A stretch of DNA of 26,909 nt, from NCBI GenBank assembly GCA_036397395.1, contig DASWIZ010000045.1, positions 1-26,909 of the forward strand. The letters are read 5' to 3'. The translations under genes and the position numbers were made by a program. How positions within the stretch are numbered: the stretch's first letter is position 1; every line of letters begins with the position of its first letter. The notes beneath the pieces were generated by a model, which worked only from the letters and a program-made list of their open reading frames with translations, did not search any database and was not told the DNA's origin. The DNA is from DASRUP01 sp036397395 (GTDB lineage Bacteria > Patescibacteriota > Minisyncoccia > Minisyncoccales > UBA10102). Of this stretch, positions 13,290 to 21,050 are shown in pieces.

Positions 13290-14567
13290 CTATTCAACTT
13301 CTTTCCAACTTGTTACCGTCCATCCGCCCCCTGGCCCAGAAGTAAATGCAGCAGTTTGAAGACCCGTCTCATATGTGACAACCGCATTATTCGATAATTC
13401 AATGCGGTACCCGACGATTTCTCGCGGCTTTGCGTTATTGTCAAGTTTAATAGTGCCTGTATTGGTATATAAAATATCCGACTGCGATCCATTTTTTGCT
13501 TCGATTGCTTGGCTTGACGTAGAAGTTGATATGTACATTAAGTAACGTCCTGGCTGGCCACCTGTGGAGACACTCGTATTGTCCAAAAGAACGATATTAT
13601 CTGAGATGATCATTCCACTCATAGTTCCATATCCAGGAGAAAGCTGCACTATTGCTCCATTTTTAATTGTTACCTTGCCCACTACCCAAAGTGTGCCAGT
13701 AAGTTCAAGGGTTGCGTTATTATCAACAATTAATTCTCCCGTTATTTTCTTGGGACCAAGAGAAAGGTCAACGCCAGGGTTTGTATTTGTAACCGTAACA
13801 TTGCCTAGAGGAGAACCATCGTCTGCCTCATTCTGCCATTGCAGGATTTCACTGTCGGCAATTGGCAAGGGAATGGGATCGATAGGCAACCCCGAAGTCC
13901 ACGATCCATAATTACAAGAACCAGGAGTATTCGCATGCAAAACTCCCGTAATAGTGGTACCGTTATTTTCACAGATATCAACATATGCGTCCACCTTAAC
14001 ATCAACGTTGTTAAGTTTTTTCCCGACACCCGCTATTTGTACGGTCCCGCTAGCCTGACTCCCATTGCCACCCGTAATATCTCCGTTGGAAAATACGTTG
14101 CCGTCCACAATTGCGTTGTTGTCCAAATACATGCCTCCGTCTCCCACCTGTGCCCCATAATGGAACCCCGGCACACTTGAAGAAATCTCATAGACAACCT
14201 GTGTTGTTCGTATCCGATTGAGAGAGTCCCCTTCTGCGATAATGGTGCGGCTGCCTGCCACAATATCGGAAACAGTGGTGGTGGCTGAAGCGCCGGCAAC
14301 CTGCAGGGTATTGGAGCAGGGCGGACTGCCTGGCGGGTCGCACACGTTTTGTCCATTCGCCAACCGAATGAGCGCGTCTTCCACGCCGGACTCGGCGGCC
14401 GCGTAGGCTTGCGCGGACTGCACGATGTTCTGGGCAATACGCTGCTGGGCCAGCACGCCAAAACCGATGCTCGCTATGATTCCCAGCATCAATATGAGCA
14501 CCACGATCGTGAGATACAGCCCCACAAACCCCTTTTCGTGAAGCATTTTTTGTGTTTTAAGTTTCAT
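13290..14567 (-). CDS. PilX-like pilus assembly protein
   Basis: 425 residues. N-terminal: KGFVGLYLTIVVLILMLGIIASIGFGVLAQQRIAQN, a pilin-like hydrophobic helix without the usual Glu at +5. Then AQAYAAAESGVEDALIRLANG, the PilX N-terminal-domain signature. The C-terminal ~300 residues are rich in Asn, Gly and Val with repeated DNNA, NGAI and NNAVV turns, suggesting a beta-solenoid displayed outside the cell, ending GGGWTVTSWKEVE. The likely role is a tip or minor component priming pilus assembly or adhesion. It is the last of the pilC/pilin run, followed by the AbiE promoter. Confidence 0.78.
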   Translation of the reverse strand: MKLKTQKMLHEKGFVGLYLTIVVLILMLGIIASIGFGVLAQQRIAQNIVQSAQAYAAAESGVEDALIRLANGQNVCDPPGSPPCSNTLQVAGASATTTVSDIVAGSRTIIAEGDSLNRIRTTQVVYEISSSVPGFHYGAQVGDGGMYLDNNAIVDGNVFSNGDITGGNGSQASGTVQIAGVGKKLNNVDVKVDAYVDICENNGTTITGVLHANTPGSCNYGSWTSGLPIDPIPLPIADSEILQWQNEADDGSPLGNVTVTNTNPGVDLSLGPKKITGELIVDNNATLELTGTLWVVGKVTIKNGAIVQLSPGYGTMSGMIISDNIVLLDNTSVSTGGQPGRYLMYISTSTSSQAIEAKNGSQSDILYTNTGTIKLDNNAKPREIVGYRIELSNNAVVTYETGLQTAAFTSGPGGGWTVTSWKEVE

Positions 14568-14577
14568 GTTTCATGGC

Positions 14578-15090
14578 TTATTCATAATTTCGCAAAGAAA
14601 CCGTGGTTTGCGCCCGGTGCAAAGCCCCGGCATACTCCGCCTCCGCGACAATGTGTACGGAAGGCGCGGGCCCGGTTTTAACCAGCGTAAACTCCAGGCT
14701 TTGCATTGCAATACTCTCTGGCGTAAGGGCTTGAGGCGCCTGGAATTCGCGCTTGACGCACAATCGGGTTCCGCACAGGAAAAAATCAATGTAGGTAGAG
14801 GTTTCGCCCGAGGGCGCCTTGTTTCTCGTCTCCAGCGAAAGCTGGGACAAGGCGGTGGTCGGCGTGTACACGCTTTGGGCTTCGCGAATCTCGTTTCCCA
14901 GCAAGGCGAGACCATGATCCATACCCGCGACCAGCTCGTTTCTCACATGCACCTGGCTGTTGGCGCGCACCACCCACACCAACAGCGCGACAACCGTGCC
15001 TACCACCAGCACAAGCGCGGCCGCGTACATCACCATTTCCACCATAGTGAATCCTCGTGAACTTTTCTCTTTTCTCTTGGCTCTTTTCAT
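14578..15090 (-). CDS. Type IV prepilin, PilW/GspJ-like
   Basis: 170 residues. Prepilin peptidase site: RG|FTMVE with Gly13, Phe14 and Glu18, then a ~22-residue hydrophobic helix. Charged leader MKRAKRKEKSSR. After the helix come LLGNEIREAQSVY and a globular domain with a Cys pair (FFLCGTRLCVK) that could form a disulphide. It sits between the PilX-like and PilV-like genes, as minor pilins do. The minor-pilin subtype is inferred from order and general pattern. Confidence 0.8.
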   Translation of the reverse strand: MKRAKRKEKSSRGFTMVEMVMYAAALVLVVGTVVALLVWVVRANSQVHVRNELVAGMDHGLALLGNEIREAQSVYTPTTALSQLSLETRNKAPSGETSTYIDFFLCGTRLCVKREFQAPQALTPESIAMQSLEFTLVKTGPAPSVHIVAEAEYAGALHRAQTTVSLRNYE

Positions 15091-15095
15091 TTATT

Positions 15096-15611
15096 TTATT
15101 GCTTCCAATCCGTAAAGTATTCCACTAGCTCGACCTCATGGTTTCTTCCTCGTTCTGTCCAAGAAACGGTAACAACTGCTTTCACTGTATCTGGATCTGC
15201 GGGAAAACCGCATGGAGCAATATCGTCGTTGCCATCTCTACATACCTCCTCAAATTGAATTTCTCTTGTAAATTCGCTGATTGCTTCTGAACCCGACACC
15301 AATGTCCATGCTGGCGGGGGACCGCCAGATTGAACTGGATGATACGGACCTCCGGGAGTAACTGCATCCAATCCAACAGCCCAACTGGTGCCGTCGCGAT
15401 AATTTCGCACAATCTCAAGCGCTTCCTGGGCCAAGGCAGCAGCTTGGCTTGTCTGCTGGACAACCTGCGAAGTTGCCAAAAAGAACGCGGCAAGCCCGAG
15501 TATGGCGCCAAGAGAACTCATAATAATTCCGGCAACAATAATAATCTCTACCAAAGATCCACCTTTCTGCTTTCTTGTATTATTGAGGAGTAGTACTTGC
15601 ACTGGTAACAT
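15096..15611 (-). CDS. Type IV prepilin, PilV/GspI-like
   Basis: Up to 171 residues. The prepilin site reads KG|GSLVE, with Gly at +1 and Glu at +5, then a long hydrophobic helix. After it come AAALAQEALEIVRNYRDGTSW, usual for PilV-like pilins, and two cysteines (EEVCRDGNDDIAPCGF). The chosen ATG overlaps the preceding gene by 32 bases; an internal GTG three codons later would shorten the leader. Minor pilin or pseudopilin of the same machine. Confidence 0.78.
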   Translation of the reverse strand: MLPVQVLLLNNTRKQKGGSLVEIIIVAGIIMSSLGAILGLAAFFLATSQVVQQTSQAAALAQEALEIVRNYRDGTSWAVGLDAVTPGGPYHPVQSGGPPPAWTLVSGSEAISEFTREIQFEEVCRDGNDDIAPCGFPADPDTVKAVVTVSWTERGRNHEVELVEYFTDWKQ

Positions 15612-16482
15612 ATACAGAAGTGCCCGGAGTTATAACCCCCGCGGCGTCATACGCAATTAACGTTCCGTTGTCTGGGTCCGCTACGGTTCCCGGCACTTTA
15701 ATGGTAAGCGACTTTGTATTCATGTTCGGCCTTCTGTCGCGATGGATAGAAAACTGCGAATCAAATCCATTGTTTAATTCATGTGTATGTATTTTTATTG
15801 TCTGCTCTTCTCCTCCAACATCCACCGTACCTTCCCATACAATTTGCCCTCCGCTCAAATGATCGGCAATCGGAATTGTTTCAATGTGGACTCCTGAATC
15901 GAAATCCAAAACAATGTCTTCGACTACCTTGTCAATCATGCGAGTATAATACACATGCATGTGTCTGCTATCTTTTACTCGATCGTTGTCGTTCGGAACT
16001 GTGCTGGTATCAATCGTCACCGCGCCCGAGCTTTCCACGTACACGGCCCGCGCGTTCGCCGGATTCGCCTTCTCTCGCAGAACCGCGCTTCCTCCCTGGC
16101 TCGTGGTGCCCTGGATGCGGTCGAACACCGCTTCCTCGGGCGTGGCGCCGGTAAAAGAAACAAGGCTGAACTCAACGGTATTGCGCAGAACGCGAATTTC
16201 GTCTAATGCGGAATCGCGCGAGGCGTAATCATCCCCTTGAAACAGCGTGTACTCGTGCGGCGTCGCGCTTGTGTCAACATACACGCCGTAGCGCGCCGCT
16301 CCCTCCGACGCTATGGTTCTACTGCGCGCCAGCTCGAGCTGGCGCGCGAGCGCCCGAGTTTCGGCCTGCAAATCAGAATCGCCCCGCAAGTTCCCTAAAA
16401 CCACCGCGGAAGAAACCAGCAAAATGCCGAAAATCGCCAATACGACGAGAACCTCCAGAAGCGTAAACCCCTGCTGTTTCAT
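15580..16482 (-). CDS. Type IV prepilin, GspH/FimT-like
   Basis: 300 residues, long for a FimT/GspH pilin. A very short leader, MKQQG|FTLLE (Gly5, Glu10), then a hydrophobic helix and ALARQLELARSRTIASEGAARYGVYV, the GspH/FimT pattern. The long C-terminal part is Ser/Thr/Asp rich and contains IHTHELNNGFDSQFSIHRDRR. It overlaps pilC by ATGA and is coupled to it. FimT-type minor pilins can bind DNA during natural uptake; that is family knowledge and not shown here. Confidence 0.82.
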   Translation of the reverse strand: MKQQGFTLLEVLVVLAIFGILLVSSAVVLGNLRGDSDLQAETRALARQLELARSRTIASEGAARYGVYVDTSATPHEYTLFQGDDYASRDSALDEIRVLRNTVEFSLVSFTGATPEEAVFDRIQGTTSQGGSAVLREKANPANARAVYVESSGAVTIDTSTVPNDNDRVKDSRHMHVYYTRMIDKVVEDIVLDFDSGVHIETIPIADHLSGGQIVWEGTVDVGGEEQTIKIHTHELNNGFDSQFSIHRDRRPNMNTKSLTIKVPGTVADPDNGTLIAYDAAGVITPGTSVYVTSASTTPQ

Positions 16483-17702
16483 TGTAAACCGGAAAGTAAA
16501 GAATACATTGGTTGTATCATAGAAATGGCAAAAAATCCCACTACGGCTCCAATCACCAGCATAAGCAAGGGTTCGATAACAGAAGTAAGATTTTTGGTAA
16601 CCGTGGTCACTTCTTCTTCAAAAAAATCCGCCAGCTTTGCCAGAATTTTCCCCGTTTCTCCGGTTTCCTCGCCCACAGAAATCATTTGAATAACAATAAT
16701 GGGATACACACTGGAATACGCTTGCAAAGAATCTGAAAGCTTGGCCCCTTTCCCCACTTCTTTGGCCGCCGAAGCCAGCGAATCTCTAAAATACACGTTT
16801 CCCACCACCCTGGAAGTAATTTCCAAAGAACGCACGATAGGCACGCCCGAAGAAATTAAAGAGCTTAAGGTCCTGGTCATTAACGCCGCGTTTGCTTTTT
16901 GGATAACTCCGGATACAATGGGGAGTTTCAAAAAAATGGTGTCGGTCACGCGCTTTCCCGGTTTTGTTTTGGTAAGCTGAAACACTACAAACAAAAACGC
17001 AAGAATAGCGGGAAACAGCACATACCATCGTTCCGCCATAAAGGTACCCAGTCCAATAACCAGCCTGGTTGTTAAGGGAAGTTCCACGTCCAAATCTTCA
17101 AACACAACAGCTAACTGGGGAACCACGACCACCAGCATTAATATGCCAATACCAATCATGGCGCATACGATAACAGCCGGGTACAGCAAGGCTCCAACAA
17201 CTTTTGACCGGAGTTCGTGCTGGCGTTCCAACTGAAGGGTAAGCTGGCCCAGCACCTGCTCTAATGTTCCCGATTCTTCCCCCACTTTTACCATGTTAAA
17301 AAACAGTTCAGGAAATATTTTCGGGTACTCGCCCAAAGCTTCAGAAAGCGATTTTCCCTGCACGACCTGTTTTTTAACGTCCATCATGGTAGCCTTAAAG
17401 CGTTTGTTCTTTGTTTGGGCCGCCAGCACGTCAAGCGATTTTGGCAAAGGAATGCCCGCTTCCACCATAACCTGCAGGTTGCGCGTAAACAGCAGCTTGT
17501 CGGTTAAGGAAACTCCTCTGAAGCCCTCGAAAAAAGAGACAGAAGAAATAAACCGCTTTTTTTCTTCACCGCTTTTTATGGTCGTTACAATAAGCCCCTT
17601 TTCCCGCAGCAAACGGGCCAATTTGCGCTCGTCTTCCGCGACTTCAGAACCTTTTACCTTTTCTCCTGTTTTCCCAATGGCGGTGTATGAAAAATTTGGC
17701 AT
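16479..17702 (-). CDS. pilC: Type IV pilus inner-membrane platform protein PilC
   Basis: 407 residues starting MPNFSYTAIGKTGEKVKG; the upstream in-frame ATG lies in a repeat-rich leader. Two tandem T2SF domains are visible: FTRNLQVMVEAGIPLPKSLDVLA...FPELFFNMVKVGEESGTLEQVL, and MTRTLSSLISSGVPIVRSLEI...YPIIVIQMISVGEETGETGKIL. Each is followed by membrane helices (AVIVCAMIGIGILMLVVVVPQ and LLMLVIGAVVGFFAISMI). PilC is the platform rotated by the PilB ATPase. It heads the pilC/pilin operon, now 4.8 kb away from pilB. Confidence 0.95.
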   Translation of the reverse strand: MPNFSYTAIGKTGEKVKGSEVAEDERKLARLLREKGLIVTTIKSGEEKKRFISSVSFFEGFRGVSLTDKLLFTRNLQVMVEAGIPLPKSLDVLAAQTKNKRFKATMMDVKKQVVQGKSLSEALGEYPKIFPELFFNMVKVGEESGTLEQVLGQLTLQLERQHELRSKVVGALLYPAVIVCAMIGIGILMLVVVVPQLAVVFEDLDVELPLTTRLVIGLGTFMAERWYVLFPAILAFLFVVFQLTKTKPGKRVTDTIFLKLPIVSGVIQKANAALMTRTLSSLISSGVPIVRSLEITSRVVGNVYFRDSLASAAKEVGKGAKLSDSLQAYSSVYPIIVIQMISVGEETGETGKILAKLADFFEEEVTTVTKNLTSVIEPLLMLVIGAVVGFFAISMIQPMYSLLSGLQ

Positions 17703-17713
17703 ACAAGTGTAAA

Positions 17714-17789
17714 TTCGAAATTCGAATATCGAAATCCGAAACAATATTGAAATTCAAATAAGAAAACTTACTGTGATTTCCTCATTATA
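17714..17789 (-). promoter_or_regulatory. pilC operon promoter and repeat-derived 5' leader
   Basis: An extended -10, TGC-TATAAT (17784-17789), on the minus strand; no good -35 is seen. The ~75-base leader contains TCGGATTTCGATATTCGAAT-type sequence, a degenerate relative of the 36-nt repeat at 18303, in the opposite orientation. Confidence 0.5.
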
Positions 17790-17799
17790 GCACTGACTC

Positions 17800-17880
17800 T
17801 TGACAATTCCATTGGGTTTGCTATACTAAATATACAATTTGGGATTTCCCCACTGATCCCCGTCCGCAAGGGCGGGGTGA
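17800..17880 (+). ncRNA. Plus-strand promoter and possible small RNA, locus A
   Basis: TTGACA (17800-17805), 16-nt spacer, TATACT (17822-17827) with TGC before it. From the -35 through the -10 it differs from locus C (21713) at a single base, including the spacer CATTGGGTTTGC. Downstream lies the hairpin CCCCGTCC-GCAA-GGGCGGGG. No T-run follows, so a transcript may run antisense into the 3' end of the PemK-like toxin gene. There is no ORF. The promoter is well supported; an RNA product is not proven. Confidence 0.5.
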
Positions 17881-18288
17881 CTACTTTTCAGAATCATAAA
17901 ATTCCAGAAATCTCTCTTTTACTTTCCGAAAGTCATTGGCATCTAGCGCGGCGACTCTGTTAGTGAGTCGTTTTTTGTCTAAAACTCTTGCCTGGTTTAA
18001 CATAATCCAGTTCTTTTCGCCGTGCACGGTAATTCTCACATACCAGCTTCCCTGTTTTTCTTGTTTCGTTAAAGGTAATCCAAGGAATGAATTGGTGGTG
18101 AATTTTCGAAACACCAGAACGGGCCGCGTGAACTTCTCTCCCTTGCCAAACATTTCTTCACCAAGATTCATCCCGAGGCTGCACCACCAGATATCTCCCT
18201 GTTTGAAAATTACTTTGCTTTCTTTGTTGAACAAACCAACTTTTAGCCTACACCAATCTTGGAGAAACTTTATGTAGTCAACAATCAT
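17881..18288 (-). CDS. PemK/MazF-family toxin
   Basis: 135 residues. A ~28-residue N-terminal extension (MIVDYIKFLQDWCRLKVGLF) precedes the MazF-like core: FKQGDIWWCSLGMNLGEEMFGKG, RPVLVFRKFTTNSFLGLPLT, then WIMLNQARVLDKKRLTNRVAAL and a final helix. The R-P-V-L-V and S/T-containing strands are where MazF cuts single-stranded RNA. The extension and inserted loop match PemK-like proteins I recall from Patescibacteria. No antitoxin gene adjoins it, so it may be unpaired or controlled by RNA: plus-strand promoters lie on both sides. A -10 box (18333-18338) upstream is part of the 36-nt repeat. Confidence 0.8.
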   Translation of the reverse strand: MIVDYIKFLQDWCRLKVGLFNKESKVIFKQGDIWWCSLGMNLGEEMFGKGEKFTRPVLVFRKFTTNSFLGLPLTKQEKQGSWYVRITVHGEKNWIMLNQARVLDKKRLTNRVAALDANDFRKVKERFLEFYDSEK

Positions 18289-18302
18289 TTTTTAGTCATT
18301 TT

Positions 18303-18338
18303 GGTTTCGGATTTCGTGCTTCGGATTTTCTCATTATA
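18303..18338 (-). repeat. 36-nt dispersed repeat carrying a -10 box, copy 1
   Basis: Reads TATAATGAGAAAATCCGAAG and on to ACGAAATCCGAAACC on the minus strand and is identical over 36 bases to 18716-18751. Its TATAAT is preceded by TGC (extended -10), so the repeat supplies both promoter element and leader for the PemK-like gene. Confidence 0.85.
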
Positions 18339-18362
18339 GCACCCATTATACGTACAGCACTA

Positions 18363-18474
18363 TTGACAATTATTTTTTGCTTGCTATACTATAGATGAAT
18401 CCACGGCCAGGGGCCTAACTCCACTTCTTCGGCGCAAGCCAGGAGCCAAACTCCACTTTTCGGCGGTGGATTTT
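18363..18474 (+). ncRNA. Plus-strand small RNA candidate, locus B
   Basis: Promoter TTGACA (18363-18368), 16-nt spacer, TATACT (18385-18390) with TGC before it. The predicted transcript starts near 18397 with AATCCAC (18398-18404), which pairs with GTGGATT (18466-18472) at the 3' end, followed by a TTTT run. Between them are two tandem ~31-base units (each GCCAGG.GCC, then AACTCCACTT, then TTCGGCG) and a GGC-GCAA-GCC hairpin. No plus-strand ORF of note is present. The closed-end shape and T-run suggest a discrete RNA of about 78 nt. Confidence 0.55.
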
Positions 18475-18477
18475 GGT

Positions 18478-18588
18478 TTATTCAAGCGGGAAGCACGACA
18501 TAAAATATTTTCTCCCGCTTCTGTTATCTTCTTTAACCTGGACATAAAACAGTTCTTTATCCTTCGTCATTCCTAAAAATCGATGCAT
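18478..18588 (-). CDS. Small hypothetical protein
   Basis: 36 residues from the ATG at 18588, which has a strong Shine-Dalgarno (AAAGGGGA, 4 bases away): MHRFLGMTKDKELFYVQVKE followed by a basic patch and FMSCFP. The frame extends up to 18747, but the first ~20 codons there are only the 36-nt repeat read as protein, so the longer form is doubtful. It may be the 3' remnant of a larger gene. No family is recognised. Its stop codon lies at the 3' end of RNA candidate B on the other strand. Confidence 0.4.
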   Translation of the reverse strand: MHRFLGMTKDKELFYVQVKEDNRSGRKYFMSCFPLE

Positions 18589-18715
18589 GATTTCCCCTTT
18601 CTTGCGAGGGTTTTCTTCGGATATGGGGTGGTTTTTTGATAAGGAATCATGCTGTTTTGCATTTTGAATTTCTCGCATTTGCCTGCCCCGTACCGAGCTG
18701 TGCTCTGGTATTCGG

Positions 18716-18751
18716 GGTTTCGGATTTCGTGCTTCGGATTTTCTCATTATA
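18716..18751 (-). repeat. 36-nt dispersed repeat carrying a -10 box, copy 2
   Basis: Identical to copy 1 over all 36 bases. Here TATAAT is preceded by TGA, again an extended -10. Only the small ORF at 18478 lies downstream. The rest of the 18589-18804 gap shows no other gene. Confidence 0.85.
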
Positions 18752-18804
18752 TCACGAAACTGAAAGGTTGAGAGAATTCCATAGAGGAAGCTATGTTAAG
18801 AAGC

Positions 18805-20364
18805 TCATTTTTTGAAAAACGGCTTCATCGAATTTGCAATCTTTATCAACTCTTCTTTCTCAAGACTACAGCTCCCGGAACACGATATGCCAATATCAAG
18901 ACCTTCAGCACTCCAAGCCAAAACCTGTTCCAAGTAATTCCCAGTAATATATAGTCCGCTCCCGCTGCCTATAGAAACATTCTCTTGTGTAGCAATACGA
19001 TTTTTGAGGTCATGGGAGACATAATCTCGAAATACGTAAAACTCTTGCGGTATTTGCGCATCTTGTTTTTCCTGAAAAATGTAAAAGGAATCATTTTTTG
19101 CATTTCTGAATTCAAGCGTAATCCCAAGCCCGTGACCTCGCTCACCTTCCTTAATCCAACCACTTGGTAAATACTCTGGATACAAAGACATCTTTTTGAA
19201 AGCCTGAAACTCAGCCTCTTGCTGATCCCTTGCTCTCTCTTGTGAATCTTTTTCCCACCCTGTAATAGGCGTTCCGCTCACCAAGCCCAAAATCTCAAAA
19301 GCTTCTCCGTACCCCCAACCCACAGAAATTTCTCCGATCGAATCAACTAATACATTATCTATATACAACTGCGCGCCCGCAATGTCTTCTTTGCTTCCTC
19401 CTTCAATCTCAACTTTGTACGGTGGAAGAATTAACTTCTCTTTCTGAAAATTTATCGCTTCATCGTTCTCCAGCAACCGCATTGAGTCTTTTTTCAGCCG
19501 AATAAACCACAATTTTTTCTCAACGGAATACACTAAAATCTTCTGCGAGAGCGCACCTTCTCCAGATGACATGATCCAGGCGGCAAACTTTCCATCCGAA
19601 GATGGATAGAAGTGAAAGTCAACTGCCGGGGATTCAAATGGCGATACCTGGAAAAAAGCTTTCTGTTTTGCAGTAAGTTCCTCGCTTTTCCCCCGCGAAC
19701 TCACTTTGATAAAGCCATTGATCCGATTTTCTCCCGTGCTTGTCTCAAAGGATTTTAAGTAAATGTTGCCCAGAGAGTCCCAAAACGCTGGCGCAATGGC
19801 ATCTCCCTCGCTCTCGCGTAATTGCGTCTCGGTATAAAACGGTTTAAGCTCAATAAGGTTTTCTTTTGTAATATCTACAATTAGTAAGTGTTTGCGTACC
19901 GTAAGTGCGATTTTTTTCTTATCTGGGGAAAGAATAGCATTCCGCAAACTCATTCCGTGTATACCTCCTTCTGTATATGCTCCAAGCTTTGTACGCTGAC
20001 CTGTTTCTGTATCTATTTTTTCTACATCTATGTCATAGGGATAAACTCTGTCTTGCGTAACCACAACAGCCTCATTGCATTCCGGGATCAAAAGGATAAA
20101 ATGAGATATGCCAAGATATTCATTCGAGATTTTTTCCAGCAAGATTTTTCTGCCTGTTCCGTCTTTGTTAGCAACCATTAGGTTGCGCGCTCTTCCAACA
20201 TCTCCATCCCATGCAGCTTTGGTATAAACAACTTTTTCTACCTTTTGGTCATCTGGTTTTTGGGTCAAAAAATAATAGCCGACAGCTCCGCTTATTCCAA
20301 TACTCAAGAATAAGAAAACGACAATATATTTCCAGTTTTTCTTGATTGCCTGCTCCATTTTCAA
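18805..20364 (-). CDS. Membrane-anchored beta-propeller-like protein
   Basis: 519 residues. Short cytoplasmic start (MKMEQAIKKNWK), one helix at about 13-33, then an extracytoplasmic body. The middle has TolB/WD-like blades (NAILSPDKKKIALTVRKHLLIVDI, FYPSSDGKFAAWIMSSGEG, KILVYSVEKKLWFIRL). The last ~120 residues begin YPEYLPSGWIKEG and end LEKEELIKIANSMKPF, like the DUF4367-type ending of the membrane protein at 1763-2809. A close Cys pair (ISCSGSCS) is consistent with an oxidising exterior. It is the last gene of a three-gene run, 9 bases after the preceding gene. Function is unknown; a surface sensor or binding protein is a guess. Confidence 0.65.
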   Translation of the reverse strand: MKMEQAIKKNWKYIVVFLFLSIGISGAVGYYFLTQKPDDQKVEKVVYTKAAWDGDVGRARNLMVANKDGTGRKILLEKISNEYLGISHFILLIPECNEAVVVTQDRVYPYDIDVEKIDTETGQRTKLGAYTEGGIHGMSLRNAILSPDKKKIALTVRKHLLIVDITKENLIELKPFYTETQLRESEGDAIAPAFWDSLGNIYLKSFETSTGENRINGFIKVSSRGKSEELTAKQKAFFQVSPFESPAVDFHFYPSSDGKFAAWIMSSGEGALSQKILVYSVEKKLWFIRLKKDSMRLLENDEAINFQKEKLILPPYKVEIEGGSKEDIAGAQLYIDNVLVDSIGEISVGWGYGEAFEILGLVSGTPITGWEKDSQERARDQQEAEFQAFKKMSLYPEYLPSGWIKEGERGHGLGITLEFRNAKNDSFYIFQEKQDAQIPQEFYVFRDYVSHDLKNRIATQENVSIGSGSGLYITGNYLEQVLAWSAEGLDIGISCSGSCSLEKEELIKIANSMKPFFKK

Positions 20365-20373
20365 CTATTCAAA

Positions 20374-21045
20374 TTAGCTACATTTGTGAATTGCAAATGA
20401 TGCATCGCTTCTATCTTCTACTACACTATCGCCTTCCAGCGTAACAAGGTGAATTTCATATCCATCTCCAAACGGCTCCCTAAATTTTGAAAGCATATCG
20501 TCTTTTATATGCCAAACGTAAACTCCCAAATCGTCCCTCCCTTCTTCATTTATGTTTGCTGGGAAGTGGGCGGCGATGCCCATGCTTACGGTCGATCCAT
20601 CCTTGTACCTTTTTGTCGCATTGATTGATACGGATTGAATGCCCTTGCTTTCCCATTGAATGGGATAACTTGTTCCCACGCAAAGCGCCTCCCCCCCGTT
20701 TGGCTGAAGGATCCTTACGCTCTTTCCCGTTGCCTCGCCGCTTGAAAGATGCGATGGTAAAAAAAGAAGGTGATATCGACTTTTCGCTTCCTGATACGCC
20801 CGATCCTCGAGAATATCAACGCGTTCTTGCAATACCGTTTTCTCAAGGGAAAGCTCTTCTGCTTTCTGATTGAGTTTTTCCTCTTCTTGTTCAAGAACTT
20901 CCTTTGATACAGACAGCGCAACAGCTATTTCTTGTTGAGACACAATCTTGTCCTTCAGTGAGTAAATTTCCCATCCAAGAAAAAGAGAGGTTACTGCTCC
21001 AAGAAGCGCAAATATCCCGCCTATTTTTAGTAATGTATTACTCAT
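20374..21045 (-). CDS. Membrane-anchored coiled-coil protein with Ig-like domain, paralogue 2
   Basis: 223 residues: N-terminal helix at about 7-28, a coiled coil at about 30-85 (KEVLEQEEEKLNQKAEELSLEKTVL), then an extracytoplasmic beta domain opening ILQPNGGEALCVGTSYPIQW. That is the pattern of the Ser-Thr-rich GPI-anchored/Kre9-type Ig-like domain. A Cys in ALCVG and one at the extreme C-terminus (AIHKCS) probably form a disulphide. It is a paralogue of the gene just upstream (5-base gap), with the same layout and the shared core KGI.(S/K)VSI. The pair likely form a coiled-coil complex at the surface. Confidence 0.65.
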   Translation of the reverse strand: MSNTLLKIGGIFALLGAVTSLFLGWEIYSLKDKIVSQQEIAVALSVSKEVLEQEEEKLNQKAEELSLEKTVLQERVDILEDRAYQEAKSRYHLLFLPSHLSSGEATGKSVRILQPNGGEALCVGTSYPIQWESKGIQSVSINATKRYKDGSTVSMGIAAHFPANINEEGRDDLGVYVWHIKDDMLSKFREPFGDGYEIHLVTLEGDSVVEDRSDASFAIHKCS

Positions 21046-21050
21046 GAGTT

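Noticed and set aside
18406..18466. CRISPR-like repeat array
   Set aside because: Only two adjacent ~31-base units with no spacers and no cas genes; better explained as a repeat within an RNA.
18589..18747. N-terminal part of the 89-codon frame ending at 18478
   Set aside because: The first residues (RKSEARNPKP) are the 36-nt repeat translated; the internal ATG at 18588 has a good ribosome-binding site.
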